Source of the DNA: JALYIM01 sp040003205
GTDB lineage: Bacteria; Acidobacteriota; Terriglobia; Terriglobales; Acidobacteriaceae
NCBI GenBank assembly: GCA_040003205.1
Contig: JBDUDA010000002.1
Coordinates: 1 to 38,354, forward strand
Reading direction: 5' to 3'
DNA length: 38,354 nt
Part shown: in pieces, positions 9,021 to 18,561 of the stretch
Layout: each line of letters begins with the position of its first letter
Position numbering within the stretch: the first letter of the stretch is position 1
Notes under the pieces: generated by a model
What the model saw: only the letters and a program-made list of their open reading frames with translations
What the model was told of the DNA's origin: nothing
Databases searched by the model: none
Translations under genes and position numbers: made by a program

Positions 9021-11195
9021 ATGAAAACTTCCGCGCAATTAATTCTCGTACTGGCAACAGTGATTCCGATTGCGAGCCAGAACAAAACCGGCGATAGCTC
9101 CAAAACAACCGCTACCGAAACCCTTTCAATCCCGCTGTTTGGTTTCTACGATTCCGCTGCGGAAGTCTCTGCTGAGAAGCAGTTTCTGGCGGTTCCTGAT
9201 CCTAAACTCGCGCGCGAACATCTTCGCATCCTTACAAAGGCTCCGCACATTGCGGGCTCACCACCGGACAAAGCCACCGCCGATTATGTAGCAACCAAAT
9301 TTCGGGAGGCTGGTCTCGAAACCGAAATCGTGGAATATCGTGTCTGGTTGAACTATCCGAAAGAAATCAGTGTTGACATTACCGCACCCTCCGACCTGCA
9401 CATGCATGGACCAACTCGCGAACACGTTGATGGCGATTCCTTTCAAGACGACGCCAGCGTCGTTACTCCGTTCAACGGCATGTCGCCCTCCGGGGATGTC
9501 GAAGCCGAAGTCGTGTACGCGAACTACGGATCGCCGGAAGACTTTAAAAAACTGGAAGAAATGAAGATTGATGTCCGGGGAAAAATTGTTCTCGTACGTT
9601 ACGGACAAAACTTTCGTGGAGTCAAGGCCTTCGTCGCTCAGGAGCACGGCGCCGCCGGCGTGATCATCTACTCCGATCCGGCCGACGATGGCTGGCAGCG
9701 GGGCGACAAATACCCACGCGGTGCCTGGCACCCGGACACCGGGGTGCAGCGCGGTTCCGTCGGATATATGTTCGAATTCCCGGGCGACCCAACGACACCG
9801 GGAATCGCTTCGCTCCCTTCCCTGCCCGATGCAAAGCGCATTGCGCCAGACAAATCTGCCGCCATGCCAAAAATTCCGACGACCCCGCTTTCTTATGCGG
9901 ATGCGCAGCCCATCCTCGAGCATCTCGGCGGCCCGGAATCTCCGCGCGAGTGGCAGGGTGCATTGCCCTTCACTTATCACGTTGGATCAGGACCGGTGAA
10001 AGTGAAAATGCATCTGCTTCAGGATTACCAATTCCGCACCATATGGGACGTGATCGGGCGCATTCCGGGCAGCACTTCGCCGGACGAATGGGTGGTTGCA
10101 GGAAATCATCGGGACGCATGGGTCTACGGCGCGGTCGATCCGAATAGTGGTACGGCGGCCATGCTCGAATCCGTTCACGGAATCGGCGAGTTGCTGAAAT
10201 CTGGATGGAAACCAAAGCGCACAATTATTTTTGGAAGTTGGGATGCCGAAGAGTTTGGACTGATCGGTTCCACCGAGTGGGGCGAGCAACACGAGACTGA
10301 ACTCGCAAGCGCGGACGCGTATCTCAACATGGATGCGGCAGTCTCGGGAGCGAAGTTTGGAGCGTCATCGGTGCCGAGCCTGAAACAGTTTATTCGCGAC
10401 GTGAGCAAATCGGTGCCGAGTCCCAAGGGTGGCACTGTGTACGATGCATGGCAGAACGAGAGCAAGGCAGCCGCTCTCAACACGCAGGAAACCAGCACGA
10501 GCACCTACCGCCCTCCGGCCGCGCAGGGTAAGGTTGACGTCGCAGTCGGCGATCTGGGCAGCGGTTCAGACTATTCGGTCTTCCTTCAGCATCTCGGAGT
10601 GCCTTCCACCGATGTAGGTTCCTCTGGAGCTTACGGCGTTTATCACTCTGTGTTCGACAATTTCAACTGGTTCACAAAATTTGGCGATCCCGATTTCGTT
10701 TACGAACAGCAGATGGCGCGCATCTTCGGACTTGAGGCAATCCGCATCGCAGATGCCGACGTCCTGCCCTATGACTACGAGGAATACGGAAAAGAGATTG
10801 GCATTTATCTGGAAGCTGCCAAATTACGATCACAGACAATTTTCGGGAACCAGGCTCCGCCACTCTCGGACGCAGTATCCGCCGCGAAGCGTTTTCAAAT
10901 CGCGGGGGCAAATCTTCTTGCCGTCCAAAAATCGAAAGCTGGTGATTCAATTAAACTGAATCAGATTTTGCGCGACGCCGAACGCGCACTTTTAATTCCC
11001 CAGGGAATGCCCGGACGTCCGTGGTATCGCCACGCGATTTATGCCCCCGGAGAGTACACAGGATACGCGGCTGTCGTGATCCCCGGCGTCAGTGCGGCCC
11101 TCGATAAGAAAGACCGCGTAGCTGCCGCGCAACAACTCAGCGCGCTGGCGGAAGCGCTGAATCGGGCTGCGAAAGTCTTGGAGAGTTACCGCTAA
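9021..11195 (+). CDS. Exported M28 zinc peptidase, glutamate carboxypeptidase II (PSMA)-like
   Basis: A 724-residue protein with the three-part layout of the glutamate carboxypeptidase II/transferrin-receptor family. It has a PA domain inserted at about 160-330, the M28 catalytic domain at about 335-580 and a C-terminal helical dimerisation domain. Zinc-site residues are visible: His363 in VVAGNHRDAW, Asp373 in AVDPNSGT, Glu410/Glu411 in SWDAEEFGL, Asp438 in LNMDAAVSG and His542 in YGVYHSVFDN. The N-terminus has a short hydrophobic segment (residues 6-19) consistent with export. It likely removes C-terminal acidic residues from peptides outside the cytoplasm. AGGAAA just before the ATG supports the start. 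It lies 46 bp after proA and could be cotranscribed with it, though the functions are not obviously linked. Confidence 0.9.
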   Translation: MKTSAQLILVLATVIPIASQNKTGDSSKTTATETLSIPLFGFYDSAAEVSAEKQFLAVPDPKLAREHLRILTKAPHIAGSPPDKATADYVATKFREAGLETEIVEYRVWLNYPKEISVDITAPSDLHMHGPTREHVDGDSFQDDASVVTPFNGMSPSGDVEAEVVYANYGSPEDFKKLEEMKIDVRGKIVLVRYGQNFRGVKAFVAQEHGAAGVIIYSDPADDGWQRGDKYPRGAWHPDTGVQRGSVGYMFEFPGDPTTPGIASLPSLPDAKRIAPDKSAAMPKIPTTPLSYADAQPILEHLGGPESPREWQGALPFTYHVGSGPVKVKMHLLQDYQFRTIWDVIGRIPGSTSPDEWVVAGNHRDAWVYGAVDPNSGTAAMLESVHGIGELLKSGWKPKRTIIFGSWDAEEFGLIGSTEWGEQHETELASADAYLNMDAAVSGAKFGASSVPSLKQFIRDVSKSVPSPKGGTVYDAWQNESKAAALNTQETSTSTYRPPAAQGKVDVAVGDLGSGSDYSVFLQHLGVPSTDVGSSGAYGVYHSVFDNFNWFTKFGDPDFVYEQQMARIFGLEAIRIADADVLPYDYEEYGKEIGIYLEAAKLRSQTIFGNQAPPLSDAVSAAKRFQIAGANLLAVQKSKAGDSIKLNQILRDAERALLIPQGMPGRPWYRHAIYAPGEYTGYAAVVIPGVSAALDKKDRVAAAQQLSALAEALNRAAKVLESYR

Positions 11196-11283
11196 AATAA
11201 ATCGTGGGTTGCCGAATCCTCAGGTCTGCCCTTCCGCAATTTTGTGAGTTTCTGACGACGATTGCTGTTAAGCTTTTCTGCCG

Positions 11284-11931
11284 ATGCATCCCAGCAACGC
11301 CATCCAGCATTTTCTTCACGATCTGCCCTCAGCGGCGGCAGCGACTTTTCTGGCGCTCTTTCCAATCGTGAATCCTTTCGGCGGCGTTCCCTTCTTCTAT
11401 TCGCTAACCTCGAATTTTCCCACTGCTGAGCGCAATCGCACCGCCCTGAAAACGGTGCTCTATGTCGTGGGAATCCTGGTTTTCTTTTTGTTCTTCGGAC
11501 GCTTTGTGTTGAACTTCTTTGGAATCTCTTTGCCGGTGCTGAATATCGCCGGTGGATTAATCGTGGCCAATACAGCCTGGGGAATGGTTACCGGAGACAG
11601 TCGCATGACGCCGGCTGAGAGCGTGGAAGCGAGTTCGAAACCAGACATTTCACTGACTCCGATGGCCATGCCACTGCTTTCCGGCCCGGGCGCAATCGGG
11701 GTGGTGATGGGCATCGCGGCCCACGCCAGCAGCACCGTCGCATACTTTGGAATGGTGATTGGAATCGCGGCGTTGGGACTGACGATCTATTTATTTCTCT
11801 GTATGGGAGGCCCGCTGGTACGGCGACTGGGCCCCGGAGCAACAGGTGGAATCAACCGCATCTTCGGATTTTTGATCCTGGCGATCGCCGTCCAGTTAGT
11901 GTGGGACGGCGTCGCAGAGTTTCACCGATAA
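11284..11931 (+). CDS. MarC family (UPF0056) integral membrane protein
   Basis: A 215-residue hydrophobic protein with about six membrane helices. FLALFPIVNPFGGVPFFYSLT (residues 23-43) is the characteristic first conserved block of the MarC/UPF0056 family. A second conserved block sits around PMAMPLLSGPGAIGVVMG (123-140), and the two related halves are typical of the family. The family was once linked to multiple antibiotic resistance, but that link was not upheld and the substrate remains unknown. Convergent with thiC, with 23 bp between the two stop codons. Confidence 0.85.
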   Translation: MHPSNAIQHFLHDLPSAAAATFLALFPIVNPFGGVPFFYSLTSNFPTAERNRTALKTVLYVVGILVFFLFFGRFVLNFFGISLPVLNIAGGLIVANTAWGMVTGDSRMTPAESVEASSKPDISLTPMAMPLLSGPGAIGVVMGIAAHASSTVAYFGMVIGIAALGLTIYLFLCMGGPLVRRLGPGATGGINRIFGFLILAIAVQLVWDGVAEFHR

Positions 11932-11954
11932 ATTTTGCACGCGAGGCGCAGACG

Positions 11955-13439
11955 TTATTTAAGCGTCACCAGCTTGTCCACCAACTCCGAATAATCTTTC
12001 TTCTCCAACCCATGAACTTCCCTGTTGTAATCGTCCACCTTGCTGGAATAATTCATGGAGCAGAATTTCGGTCCGCACATTGAGCAGAAGGCCGCTTCTT
12101 TATAAGATTCGTCCGGCAGAGTTTCGTCGTGCATGGAGCGCGCGGTTTCGGGATCGAGTGAGAGCGCGAATTGCTTCTCCCAATCGAACTTGTAGCGGGC
12201 ATAGCTGAGCGCATTGTCGCGGTCCTGCGCGCCGGGACGATGGCGCGCGATGTCAGCGGCGTGGGCGGCGATTTTGTATGCGATGATGCCGTCTTTGACG
12301 TCTTTCTCGTTCGGCAGGCCGAGATGCTCTTTCGGAGTCACGTAGCAGAGCATGGCCGCGCCGTGCCATCCAATCATGGCGGCGCCGATGGCGGATGTGA
12401 TGTGGTCATAGCCCGGGGCGATGTCCGTGACCAGCGGTCCGAGCGTGTAAAACGGCGCTTCGTAGCAGAGTTCTTTCTCTTTATCCACCTGCTCTTTAAT
12501 TTTGTCGAGCGGAACGTGACCCGGTCCTTCAATCATCACCTGCACGTCATATTCCCAGGCTTTTTTAGTGAGCTCGCCCAGAGTCTTCAATTCTGCGAAT
12601 TGAGCGGCGTCGCTCGCGTCGGCGATACATCCGGGACGCAATCCGTCACCAAGCGAAAAAGATACGTCGTGCTTCGCGAAGATCTTGCAGATGTCGTCGA
12701 AGCATTCATAAAGAAAATTCTGCTTGCGATTGTGGGCCATCCATTGCGCGAGAATAGCGCCGCCCCGGCTCACGATTCCGGTGATGCGGCTCGAGACCAG
12801 AGGCAAATACTGCATCAGCACGCCGGCATGGATGGTCATGTAATCTACGCCCTGCTCTGCCTGTTCTTCAATTACTTCAAGCATCACTTTAGCGTTCAAA
12901 TCCTCGACGCGCTTCACCCGTGCGATGGCTTCATAGATAGGCACAGTGCCAATGGGAACGGGAGAATGGCGCAGGATGGCTTCGCGAATTTCATGGATGT
13001 TGCCGCCAGTGGAGAGGTCCATCACCGTGTCCGCGCCGTAGTGTATGGACGTATGCAGCTTCTTCAACTCCTCTTCAATATTCGAAGTCACTGCGGAATT
13101 GCCGATATTGGAATTGATTTTGCACAACGACGCGACGCCGATGCACATCGGCTCCAGCTCCGGATGGTTGATATTGGCGGGGATGATCATGCGTCCGCGG
13201 GCAACTTCGGCCCGCACCAACTCGGGGGTAAGTTTCTCGCGCAGCGCGACGAATTCCATCTCTTCCGTAACCACGCCTTCGCGGGCAAAATGCATCTGGG
13301 AGAAATTGCCGCCCGTGTTTTCTTTCCTGCGACGGGCAATCCACTGGACGCGTGGAGAACCAGCGCCGCTGCCGTTACCTCCATTGCCGCTCTGCCCGTT
13401 GCCGTTGTGACCGCTCAATGAGTCGCCCGTAGGAGCCAT
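11955..13439 (-). CDS. thiC: Phosphomethylpyrimidine synthase
   Basis: Radical-SAM enzyme that converts 5-aminoimidazole ribotide to hydroxymethylpyrimidine phosphate, the pyrimidine half of thiamine, in the cytoplasm. The 494 residues include the core block NSNIGNSAVTSNIEEE, then VMDLSTGGNIHEIR, SLGDGLRPGCIADA and MIEGPGHVPLDKI. The C-terminal cluster motif CSMCGPKFCSM has Cys452, Cys455 and Cys460, which hold the 4Fe-4S cluster. This is the shorter form lacking the long N-terminal extension of E. coli ThiC. AAGGTGG lies shortly before the ATG. I looked for the conserved TPP-riboswitch (THI box) blocks upstream and found none. It is alone here, with no other thi genes. Confidence 0.96.
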   Translation of the reverse strand: MAPTGDSLSGHNGNGQSGNGGNGSGAGSPRVQWIARRRKENTGGNFSQMHFAREGVVTEEMEFVALREKLTPELVRAEVARGRMIIPANINHPELEPMCIGVASLCKINSNIGNSAVTSNIEEELKKLHTSIHYGADTVMDLSTGGNIHEIREAILRHSPVPIGTVPIYEAIARVKRVEDLNAKVMLEVIEEQAEQGVDYMTIHAGVLMQYLPLVSSRITGIVSRGGAILAQWMAHNRKQNFLYECFDDICKIFAKHDVSFSLGDGLRPGCIADASDAAQFAELKTLGELTKKAWEYDVQVMIEGPGHVPLDKIKEQVDKEKELCYEAPFYTLGPLVTDIAPGYDHITSAIGAAMIGWHGAAMLCYVTPKEHLGLPNEKDVKDGIIAYKIAAHAADIARHRPGAQDRDNALSYARYKFDWEKQFALSLDPETARSMHDETLPDESYKEAAFCSMCGPKFCSMNYSSKVDDYNREVHGLEKKDYSELVDKLVTLK

Positions 13440-13487
13440 CCGCCCACCACCTTGGAAAATTTATGAATATAAACAGTGCTTGGGGCG

Positions 13488-13493
13488 ATTATA
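13488..13493 (-). promoter_or_regulatory. Possible -10 box for thiC
   Basis: A perfect TATAAT reads toward thiC 49 nt before its ATG. The -35 region at the matching distance is poor (AGAATA), so this is a weak call. Confidence 0.3.
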
Positions 13494-13557
13494 CGCTGTC
13501 GCTCGGGAGGTATTCTGGTAGCTGAACAGTAGTTTTCGCCACTAACTGAAGCCTGTA

Positions 13558-13821
13558 TAACGTTTGGCTCAGTGACTCAATTCAAAATAACCTGTCATCT
13601 CGACCGGAGTGGTGGCTTCGCGCAGCGAAGACACCGCGGAGTGGAGAGACCTGCTTCTTCCCCGTCTAACAGCAGGTCTCTCGACTCCGCAAAGCCAAAC
13701 GGCTTTGCTTCGCTCGAGATGACAACCTTGGGTTGTAGCTTTTGAATTGAGCCACTACCCGCGATGAAAACCTTCGGTTGTAGCTTTTGAATCGAGCCAC
13801 TGCCTAACGTTTGGCTCAGTG
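13558..13821. repeat. Composite palindromic intergenic element with 17-bp terminal direct repeats
   Basis: An identical 17-mer, TAACGTTTGGCTCAGTG, occurs at 13558-13574 and 13805-13821. Inside is a nested palindrome: TGTCATCTCGA at 13593-13603 pairs with TCGAGATGACA at 13714-13724. Within that, a 20-bp arm at 13636-13655 pairs with 13671-13690 with one mismatch around a 15-nt loop. To the right, a 39-bp unit starting at 13718 is repeated at 13763 (45-bp period, three mismatches). There is no transposase frame. It fills most of the thiC-M13 spacer (13440-13872) and looks like a non-autonomous or REP-like repeat. Confidence 0.65.
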
Positions 13822-13872
13822 GCGCGTCCAAGATAGGGATGCTAAAATTCCTCGCGTTGTCACGGAGTCCCC

Positions 13873-15909
13873 ATGCGTCTTTTAAATATCTGCACTGCCT
13901 TCGTCATTTGCGTCTCCTTAGCCGCGCTTGCGCAAGCCCCTTCTTCGAAGCCTGGAGCAGGCTTCAGCATCGAAACGATTGATAAGACAATCGACCCGTG
14001 CGTGGACTTTTATCAATACGCGTGCGGCAATTGGCTGAAGACGACTCAAATTCCGTCAGATCAGTCTGAGTGGGTGAGCTTCGTCGATCTCGAGGAGAGG
14101 AACCAGGCCACCATGCGCCAAATCCTCGACAAAGCGGCAGTCGAAGGTGCCGCGCGCGGCGCGATTGATCAGAAGATTGGCGACTATTACAGCACGTGCA
14201 TGGACGAGAAGACTGCCAATGCTAAAGGGATTGCGCCGTTAAAGCCCGAACTCGACCGCATTTCCGAAGTTAAGGACAAAACAGCATTACTGGATGCCAT
14301 CGCACGAGTTCATCTCATTGGACCAAATCCGCTTTTCAGTTTTTACTCCGCCCCCGATCTGCATAACGCCAATATGGTGATTGCCAACATCGATCAGGGC
14401 GGACTTTCCCTGCCCGACCGCGATTACTACCTGAAAGAGGATGCCAAAAAAATAGAAGCCCGCAAGCATCTGGTGGACTATTCTACCGAGGTTTTTAAGC
14501 TGGCCGGGGAATCTCCGCAAAAAGCTGCGGAGGCGGCGCAGACGGTATTGCGAATCGAAACTGCTCTGGCGAAGGCATCAATGGACCGCACCGCGCGCCG
14601 TGACCCGAAGAACCGCGATCACAAGATGACGCGCGAACAGGCGGCGCAGATCGCTCCTAATTTTTATCTGTCACGCTACTTCTCTGCCAATGCCATGCCA
14701 CAGTTTTCGGTATTGAACGTTTCCAACCCCGACTTTTTCAAGCAGGTGAATTCGGTGCTGGAATCTGAATCCCTCGAATCACTAAAGACATACGTTAGTT
14801 GGCATCTGCTGAAAGAAGCTTCCCAATGGCTTTCTCAGCCATTCGTAGACGCCAACTTCAAAATGGAGAAAGCGCTCACTGGTCAGGAAGAAATCAAGCC
14901 GCGTTGGAAACGTTGCGTCAATTCCACCGATAATTCACTCGGCGAGGCATTGGGACAGCGCTATGTTGACCTCACTTTCGGAGCCGATGGTAAGCAGCGC
15001 ATGCTGAAGATGGTGGACGCGCTGGAAAAGTCCTTAGACGAAGATATCCATTCGCTGGCCTGGATGTCGGACGACACTAAGAAGCAGGCCAAATTAAAAC
15101 TTGACGCCATCGCCAACAAGATCGGGTATCCCGATAAATGGCGCGATTACAGTTCCCTGCGGATTGACCGCGGCGATTTGATTGGAAACTTTCTGCGCGC
15201 CAATGAATTCGAATCCCGCCGGCAAATCGCCAGGGTTGGCAAGCCGCTCGACCGCAATGAATGGGATATGACTCCGCCCACGGTCAACGCCTACTACAGC
15301 GGATCCTTTAACGAAATCGTATTTCCAGCGGGCATTCTACAGCCTCCATTCTTCGACAAAAATATGGACGATGCTGTGAATTTCGGCGCAATCGGCCTCG
15401 TCATCGGACACGAACTCACTCACGGATTCGACGATCAAGGGAGAAAGTACGATCCGCAGGGAAACTTGCGCGACTGGTGGACCGCCGACGACGGCAAGAA
15501 ATTCGAAGAGCGCGCTGGTTGCGTTTCTGACGAGTACAGCAACTTTGTGGCGGTGGACGACCTCAAGCTAAACGGAAAACTCACCCTGGGCGAGAACACC
15601 GCCGACAATGGAGGCGCCCGCATTGCGCTCATGGCCCTAAAGCAGATGATGGCCGGAGACAAAGTTGGGAGCGAATCACAAAAGATTGACGGATACACTC
15701 CCGAGCAGCGTTTCTTTTTGGGCTTTGGGCGAGTCTGGTGTCAGCAGACCAGGCCGGAATACTCTCGCATGCTGGTGACAGTGGATCCGCATTCCCCAGG
15801 GAAGTTTCGTGTCAATGGCGTGGTCCAGAACATGCCTGAATTTCAGAAAGCCTGGGGCTGCAAAGCCGGACAGCCCATGGTGGCCCAGAATGCCTGCCGA
15901 GTCTGGTAG
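13873..15909 (+). CDS. Exported M13 family zinc metallopeptidase (neprilysin/endothelin-converting-enzyme-like)
   Basis: A 678-residue M13 peptidase with a signal peptide (hydrophobic core 6-19, cleavage near ALA-QA at 20/21). The N-terminal M13 domain starts with IDPCVDFYQYACGNWL (40-55). The catalytic domain carries the zinc motif HELTH (His513, Glu514, His517) in VIGHELTHGFDDQG, and the third ligand Glu574 in LGENTADNGG. The substrate-binding NAYYSGSFNEIVFPAGILQ region is also present. The C-terminus ends in CRVW, matching the CxxW ending of the family. It should cleave oligopeptides in the periplasm or at the cell surface. The ATG is preceded by CGGAG. Acidobacteria often carry many M13 paralogues. 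Confidence 0.95.
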   Translation: MRLLNICTAFVICVSLAALAQAPSSKPGAGFSIETIDKTIDPCVDFYQYACGNWLKTTQIPSDQSEWVSFVDLEERNQATMRQILDKAAVEGAARGAIDQKIGDYYSTCMDEKTANAKGIAPLKPELDRISEVKDKTALLDAIARVHLIGPNPLFSFYSAPDLHNANMVIANIDQGGLSLPDRDYYLKEDAKKIEARKHLVDYSTEVFKLAGESPQKAAEAAQTVLRIETALAKASMDRTARRDPKNRDHKMTREQAAQIAPNFYLSRYFSANAMPQFSVLNVSNPDFFKQVNSVLESESLESLKTYVSWHLLKEASQWLSQPFVDANFKMEKALTGQEEIKPRWKRCVNSTDNSLGEALGQRYVDLTFGADGKQRMLKMVDALEKSLDEDIHSLAWMSDDTKKQAKLKLDAIANKIGYPDKWRDYSSLRIDRGDLIGNFLRANEFESRRQIARVGKPLDRNEWDMTPPTVNAYYSGSFNEIVFPAGILQPPFFDKNMDDAVNFGAIGLVIGHELTHGFDDQGRKYDPQGNLRDWWTADDGKKFEERAGCVSDEYSNFVAVDDLKLNGKLTLGENTADNGGARIALMALKQMMAGDKVGSESQKIDGYTPEQRFFLGFGRVWCQQTRPEYSRMLVTVDPHSPGKFRVNGVVQNMPEFQKAWGCKAGQPMVAQNACRVW

Positions 15910-16023
15910 ACGGCACTTCAGCGGTATTCACATGCAACCGGGCGCGAATGATGTTGTACTCGCGACCCGGCTCCCTAGATAACTACTCACCTAACGATTC
16001 CTTTGCTAACATCGTCTGTCCAC

Positions 16024-17013
16024 ATGAACCACATGGGAGAGAACGTAGTCCGCATTGAAGCGGCGGCCCTGACCGCGCTCGCCGACCGCATCGCTGGGCC
16101 CATGTCCGATGCATTCAAGCGCGCGGTGGATTTGTTCTACAGCTGCACTGGCCGCGTTGTCGTCACGGGCATGGGCAAGAGCGGCATCATTGCGAGAAAG
16201 ATCGCAGCTACGCTAACTTCGACCGGAACCCCCTCGCTTTACATGCATCCCGTGGAAGCTGTTCACGGAGACCTCGGTATGGTTGTGCGCGGAGATGTGG
16301 TGCTCGCCCTCTCCGCCAGCGGAGAGACCGACGAAATCCTTCGCCTGCTTGCCACGCTGAAGAGATTGCAGGTGCCGCTAATTACCATGACGTGCGATGC
16401 AGTCTACGGTGGCGGAAAACAAAAGATTTCGGCGCTGGCAGCTTCTGCCGATATTGCCCTGGACTGCTCGGTCGCGGAGGAGGCTTGTTCCATGGGACTT
16501 GCGCCGACAGCCTCTACGACTTGCATGCTCGCGTTAGGTGACGCTCTCGCAATGACATTGTGTGACAGAAAAGGATTCAAAGAAGAAGACTTCGCCAATC
16601 TGCATCCTGGCGGTAAGTTGGGCAAGCGTCTGGCGCGGGTCGAGTCGCTCATGCATAGCGGCGACGCGGTTCCGCGCGTGAGCCCTCAAACAAAGATGCC
16701 AGATGTGATCTACGAAATGTCGCGCAAGAAACTTGGCCTCACGACGGTCGTCGAAGGCCAAAAGCTGCTTGGAGTAATCAGCGACGGCGACTTGAGGCGC
16801 TTGCTGGAACGACGAGGAAAAGATGCGATGGACTTAACGGCGGCAGAGAGCATGACCAGAGATCCCAGAACAATCGCGGCTTCAGAGTTCGCCGCCACCG
16901 CTCTTGCCATGATGGAAGAAAAGAAAATTACTTCGCTGGTTGTTGTGGATGACGAGCTCAAAGTAGAAGGCATTGTCCACCTGCACGATTTGTGGGGAAC
17001 AGAAATGATATAG
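16024..17013 (+). CDS. kdsD: D-arabinose 5-phosphate isomerase (KdsD/KpsF family)
   Basis: Converts D-ribulose 5-phosphate to D-arabinose 5-phosphate, the precursor of Kdo for lipopolysaccharide. It has an SIS sugar-isomerase domain with VVVTGMGKSGIIARKIAATL and MVVRGDVVLALSASGETDEI, a NLHPGGKLGKRL hinge, and then two CBS domains in the last about 120 residues (IYEMSRKKLGLTTVV and ITSLVVVDDELKVEGIVHLHDLW). Length matches the family (about 330). The frame is open from a TTG at 16003; ATGs at 16024 and 16033 both give a normal N-terminus and no clear ribosome binding site decides between them. No other Kdo genes are adjacent. Confidence 0.92.
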   Translation: MNHMGENVVRIEAAALTALADRIAGPMSDAFKRAVDLFYSCTGRVVVTGMGKSGIIARKIAATLTSTGTPSLYMHPVEAVHGDLGMVVRGDVVLALSASGETDEILRLLATLKRLQVPLITMTCDAVYGGGKQKISALAASADIALDCSVAEEACSMGLAPTASTTCMLALGDALAMTLCDRKGFKEEDFANLHPGGKLGKRLARVESLMHSGDAVPRVSPQTKMPDVIYEMSRKKLGLTTVVEGQKLLGVISDGDLRRLLERRGKDAMDLTAAESMTRDPRTIAASEFAATALAMMEEKKITSLVVVDDELKVEGIVHLHDLWGTEMI

Positions 17014-17025
17014 GCGCGAATGCGG

Positions 17026-18516
17026 TCAGAATTTTCTGGAATGTTCTTTCGCCCAGCGCTCGACTACGACTTTCTTCTCAGTGTAGAATTCCACCGCATC
17101 GCGACCCTGACCATGCAGCACGCCGAAGAAGCTGTCTTTCCATCCGCTGAAGGGAAAATAAGCCATGGGAGCTGCCACTCCGATGTTGATGCCGATATTT
17201 CCAGCGGGAGCTTCATAGCGGAATCTGCGCGCGGCGGAGCCACTCGAAGTAAATAGAGACGCCTGATTTCCGTAGGCGCTGCGCTCGAGAAAAGCCAACG
17301 CGTCATCCATGTCGTTCGCATGCACAAGGCTGAGCACAGGACCAAATATTTCTGTGTCCGCCAGTTCACTGGTGGCGGGAACATTATCCAGAATCGTAGG
17401 CTTCACAAAATTCCCCGATTCGTATTTCGGAATTCGAGCGCTGCGGCCGTCCAACAGCACTTTCGCCCCTTCTTTCTCGCCGGTAGCAATCAGGGCCTCC
17501 ACGCGCGCTTTGCTATGCGGAGTAATTACAGGTCCCATATGGATTCCGTCTTCGAGGCCATTCCCCACCTTCAAATTCGAAGCCGCCTGGGTAATGGAAT
17601 CGCGAAACGTTTTCTGCGCTTCGCCCACCGTCACCGCCACTGAGACGGCGAGACAACGCTGGCCCGCGCATCCAAATGCGCTGTCGGTGATGATCTGCGT
17701 GGCCATTTGCATGTCGGCGTCGGGAAGAACGATGACGTGATTCTTGGCTCCCCCCTGGCACTGCGCGCGTTTGCCATTCGCTCCCGCTCGGGCGTAAACG
17801 TATTTTGCAATCGGAGTGGAACCCACAAAACTGATCGCGCGTACCTTAGGATGGTCCAACAAAGCGTTAACGGCGGCTTTGCCTCCGTTGACTAGATTGG
17901 CCACGCCCTTCGGTAGTCCGGTCTGCTCAAGCAATTCAAACGCGCGCCGCATGGTTAGCGGCACACGCTCTGACGGCTTCAAGATAAAAGTGTTTCCGGT
18001 TGCAATGGCGTAAGGCAAAAACCAGAAAGGAATCATTCCAGGAAAATTGAAAGGTGTGATGGCTGCCACTACTCCCAGCGGCTGCCGGATCATCATTTCA
18101 TCAATGCCACGAGCTACGTCTTCCAGGTTGTAGCCCTGCATCATCATGGGAATTCCGCAGGCCACTTCCACGTTCTCGATGGCGCGCCGCAGCTCCGCCT
18201 TTCCTTCCGCGAAGGTCTTGCCATTCTCCATGGTAATGATGCGCGCCAGTTCATCAATGTGATCTTCGAGCAATTGCTTAAGTTTGAAGAGTGGCTGAAT
18301 GCGGTCCTCAGGAGGAGTGCGACGCCACTCGGGATAGGCCGCAGCGGCAACCTCGATCGCGGCCGCTACCTCCGCCGTGCTGGAGAGCGGCGTCTGGGCG
18401 ATGGTCTCACCGGTTGCTGGATTCACCACGTCAACCCATTCGGACGAATCGGATTCCGTCCATTTACCACCTATGAAATTGGAGACTCTAGTCAGCGTGA
18501 CATCAGCTACGGTCAT
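17026..18516 (-). CDS. mmsA: CoA-acylating methylmalonate/malonate-semialdehyde dehydrogenase
   Basis: Oxidises methylmalonate semialdehyde to propionyl-CoA, or malonate semialdehyde to acetyl-CoA, with NAD+ and CoA. The 496-residue ALDH fold shows ITPFNFPGMIPFWFLP (153-168), the MMSDH-specific QGGAKNHVIVLPDAD (254-268) in place of the usual catalytic-Glu motif, and FGCAGQRCLA with the nucleophile Cys288. Lack of the general-base Glu is expected for this CoA-dependent subgroup. AGGGAAA precedes the ATG. It is the last gene of the leftward run, 45 bp after gabT. With a beta-alanine or GABA transaminase upstream, malonate semialdehyde from beta-alanine is a natural substrate; valine breakdown is the alternative. 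Confidence 0.92.
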   Translation of the reverse strand: MTVADVTLTRVSNFIGGKWTESDSSEWVDVVNPATGETIAQTPLSSTAEVAAAIEVAAAAYPEWRRTPPEDRIQPLFKLKQLLEDHIDELARIITMENGKTFAEGKAELRRAIENVEVACGIPMMMQGYNLEDVARGIDEMMIRQPLGVVAAITPFNFPGMIPFWFLPYAIATGNTFILKPSERVPLTMRRAFELLEQTGLPKGVANLVNGGKAAVNALLDHPKVRAISFVGSTPIAKYVYARAGANGKRAQCQGGAKNHVIVLPDADMQMATQIITDSAFGCAGQRCLAVSVAVTVGEAQKTFRDSITQAASNLKVGNGLEDGIHMGPVITPHSKARVEALIATGEKEGAKVLLDGRSARIPKYESGNFVKPTILDNVPATSELADTEIFGPVLSLVHANDMDDALAFLERSAYGNQASLFTSSGSAARRFRYEAPAGNIGINIGVAAPMAYFPFSGWKDSFFGVLHGQGRDAVEFYTEKKVVVERWAKEHSRKF

Positions 18517-18561
18517 AACATTTTCCCTATTTCTGTAAATGCAAATTACTGACGAATGGCG

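Noticed and set aside
9258..9980. Minus-strand frame of 240 codons inside the M28 peptidase gene
   Set aside because: Shadow frame; the plus-strand gene carries all zinc-site motifs across this region.
12171..13421. Long open frame (416 codons) antisense to thiC
   Set aside because: It is a shadow of thiC: the opposite strand gives a full, motif-complete ThiC, while this frame has no recognisable domain.
13440..13600. TPP riboswitch upstream of thiC
   Set aside because: Commonly expected before thiC, but none of the conserved THI-box blocks (CTGAGA, ACCTGATC-type, GGATAATGCC-type) could be found on the thiC strand.
13558..13821. Insertion sequence
   Set aside because: No transposase frame and no terminal structure of a known IS family; described as a repeat element only.
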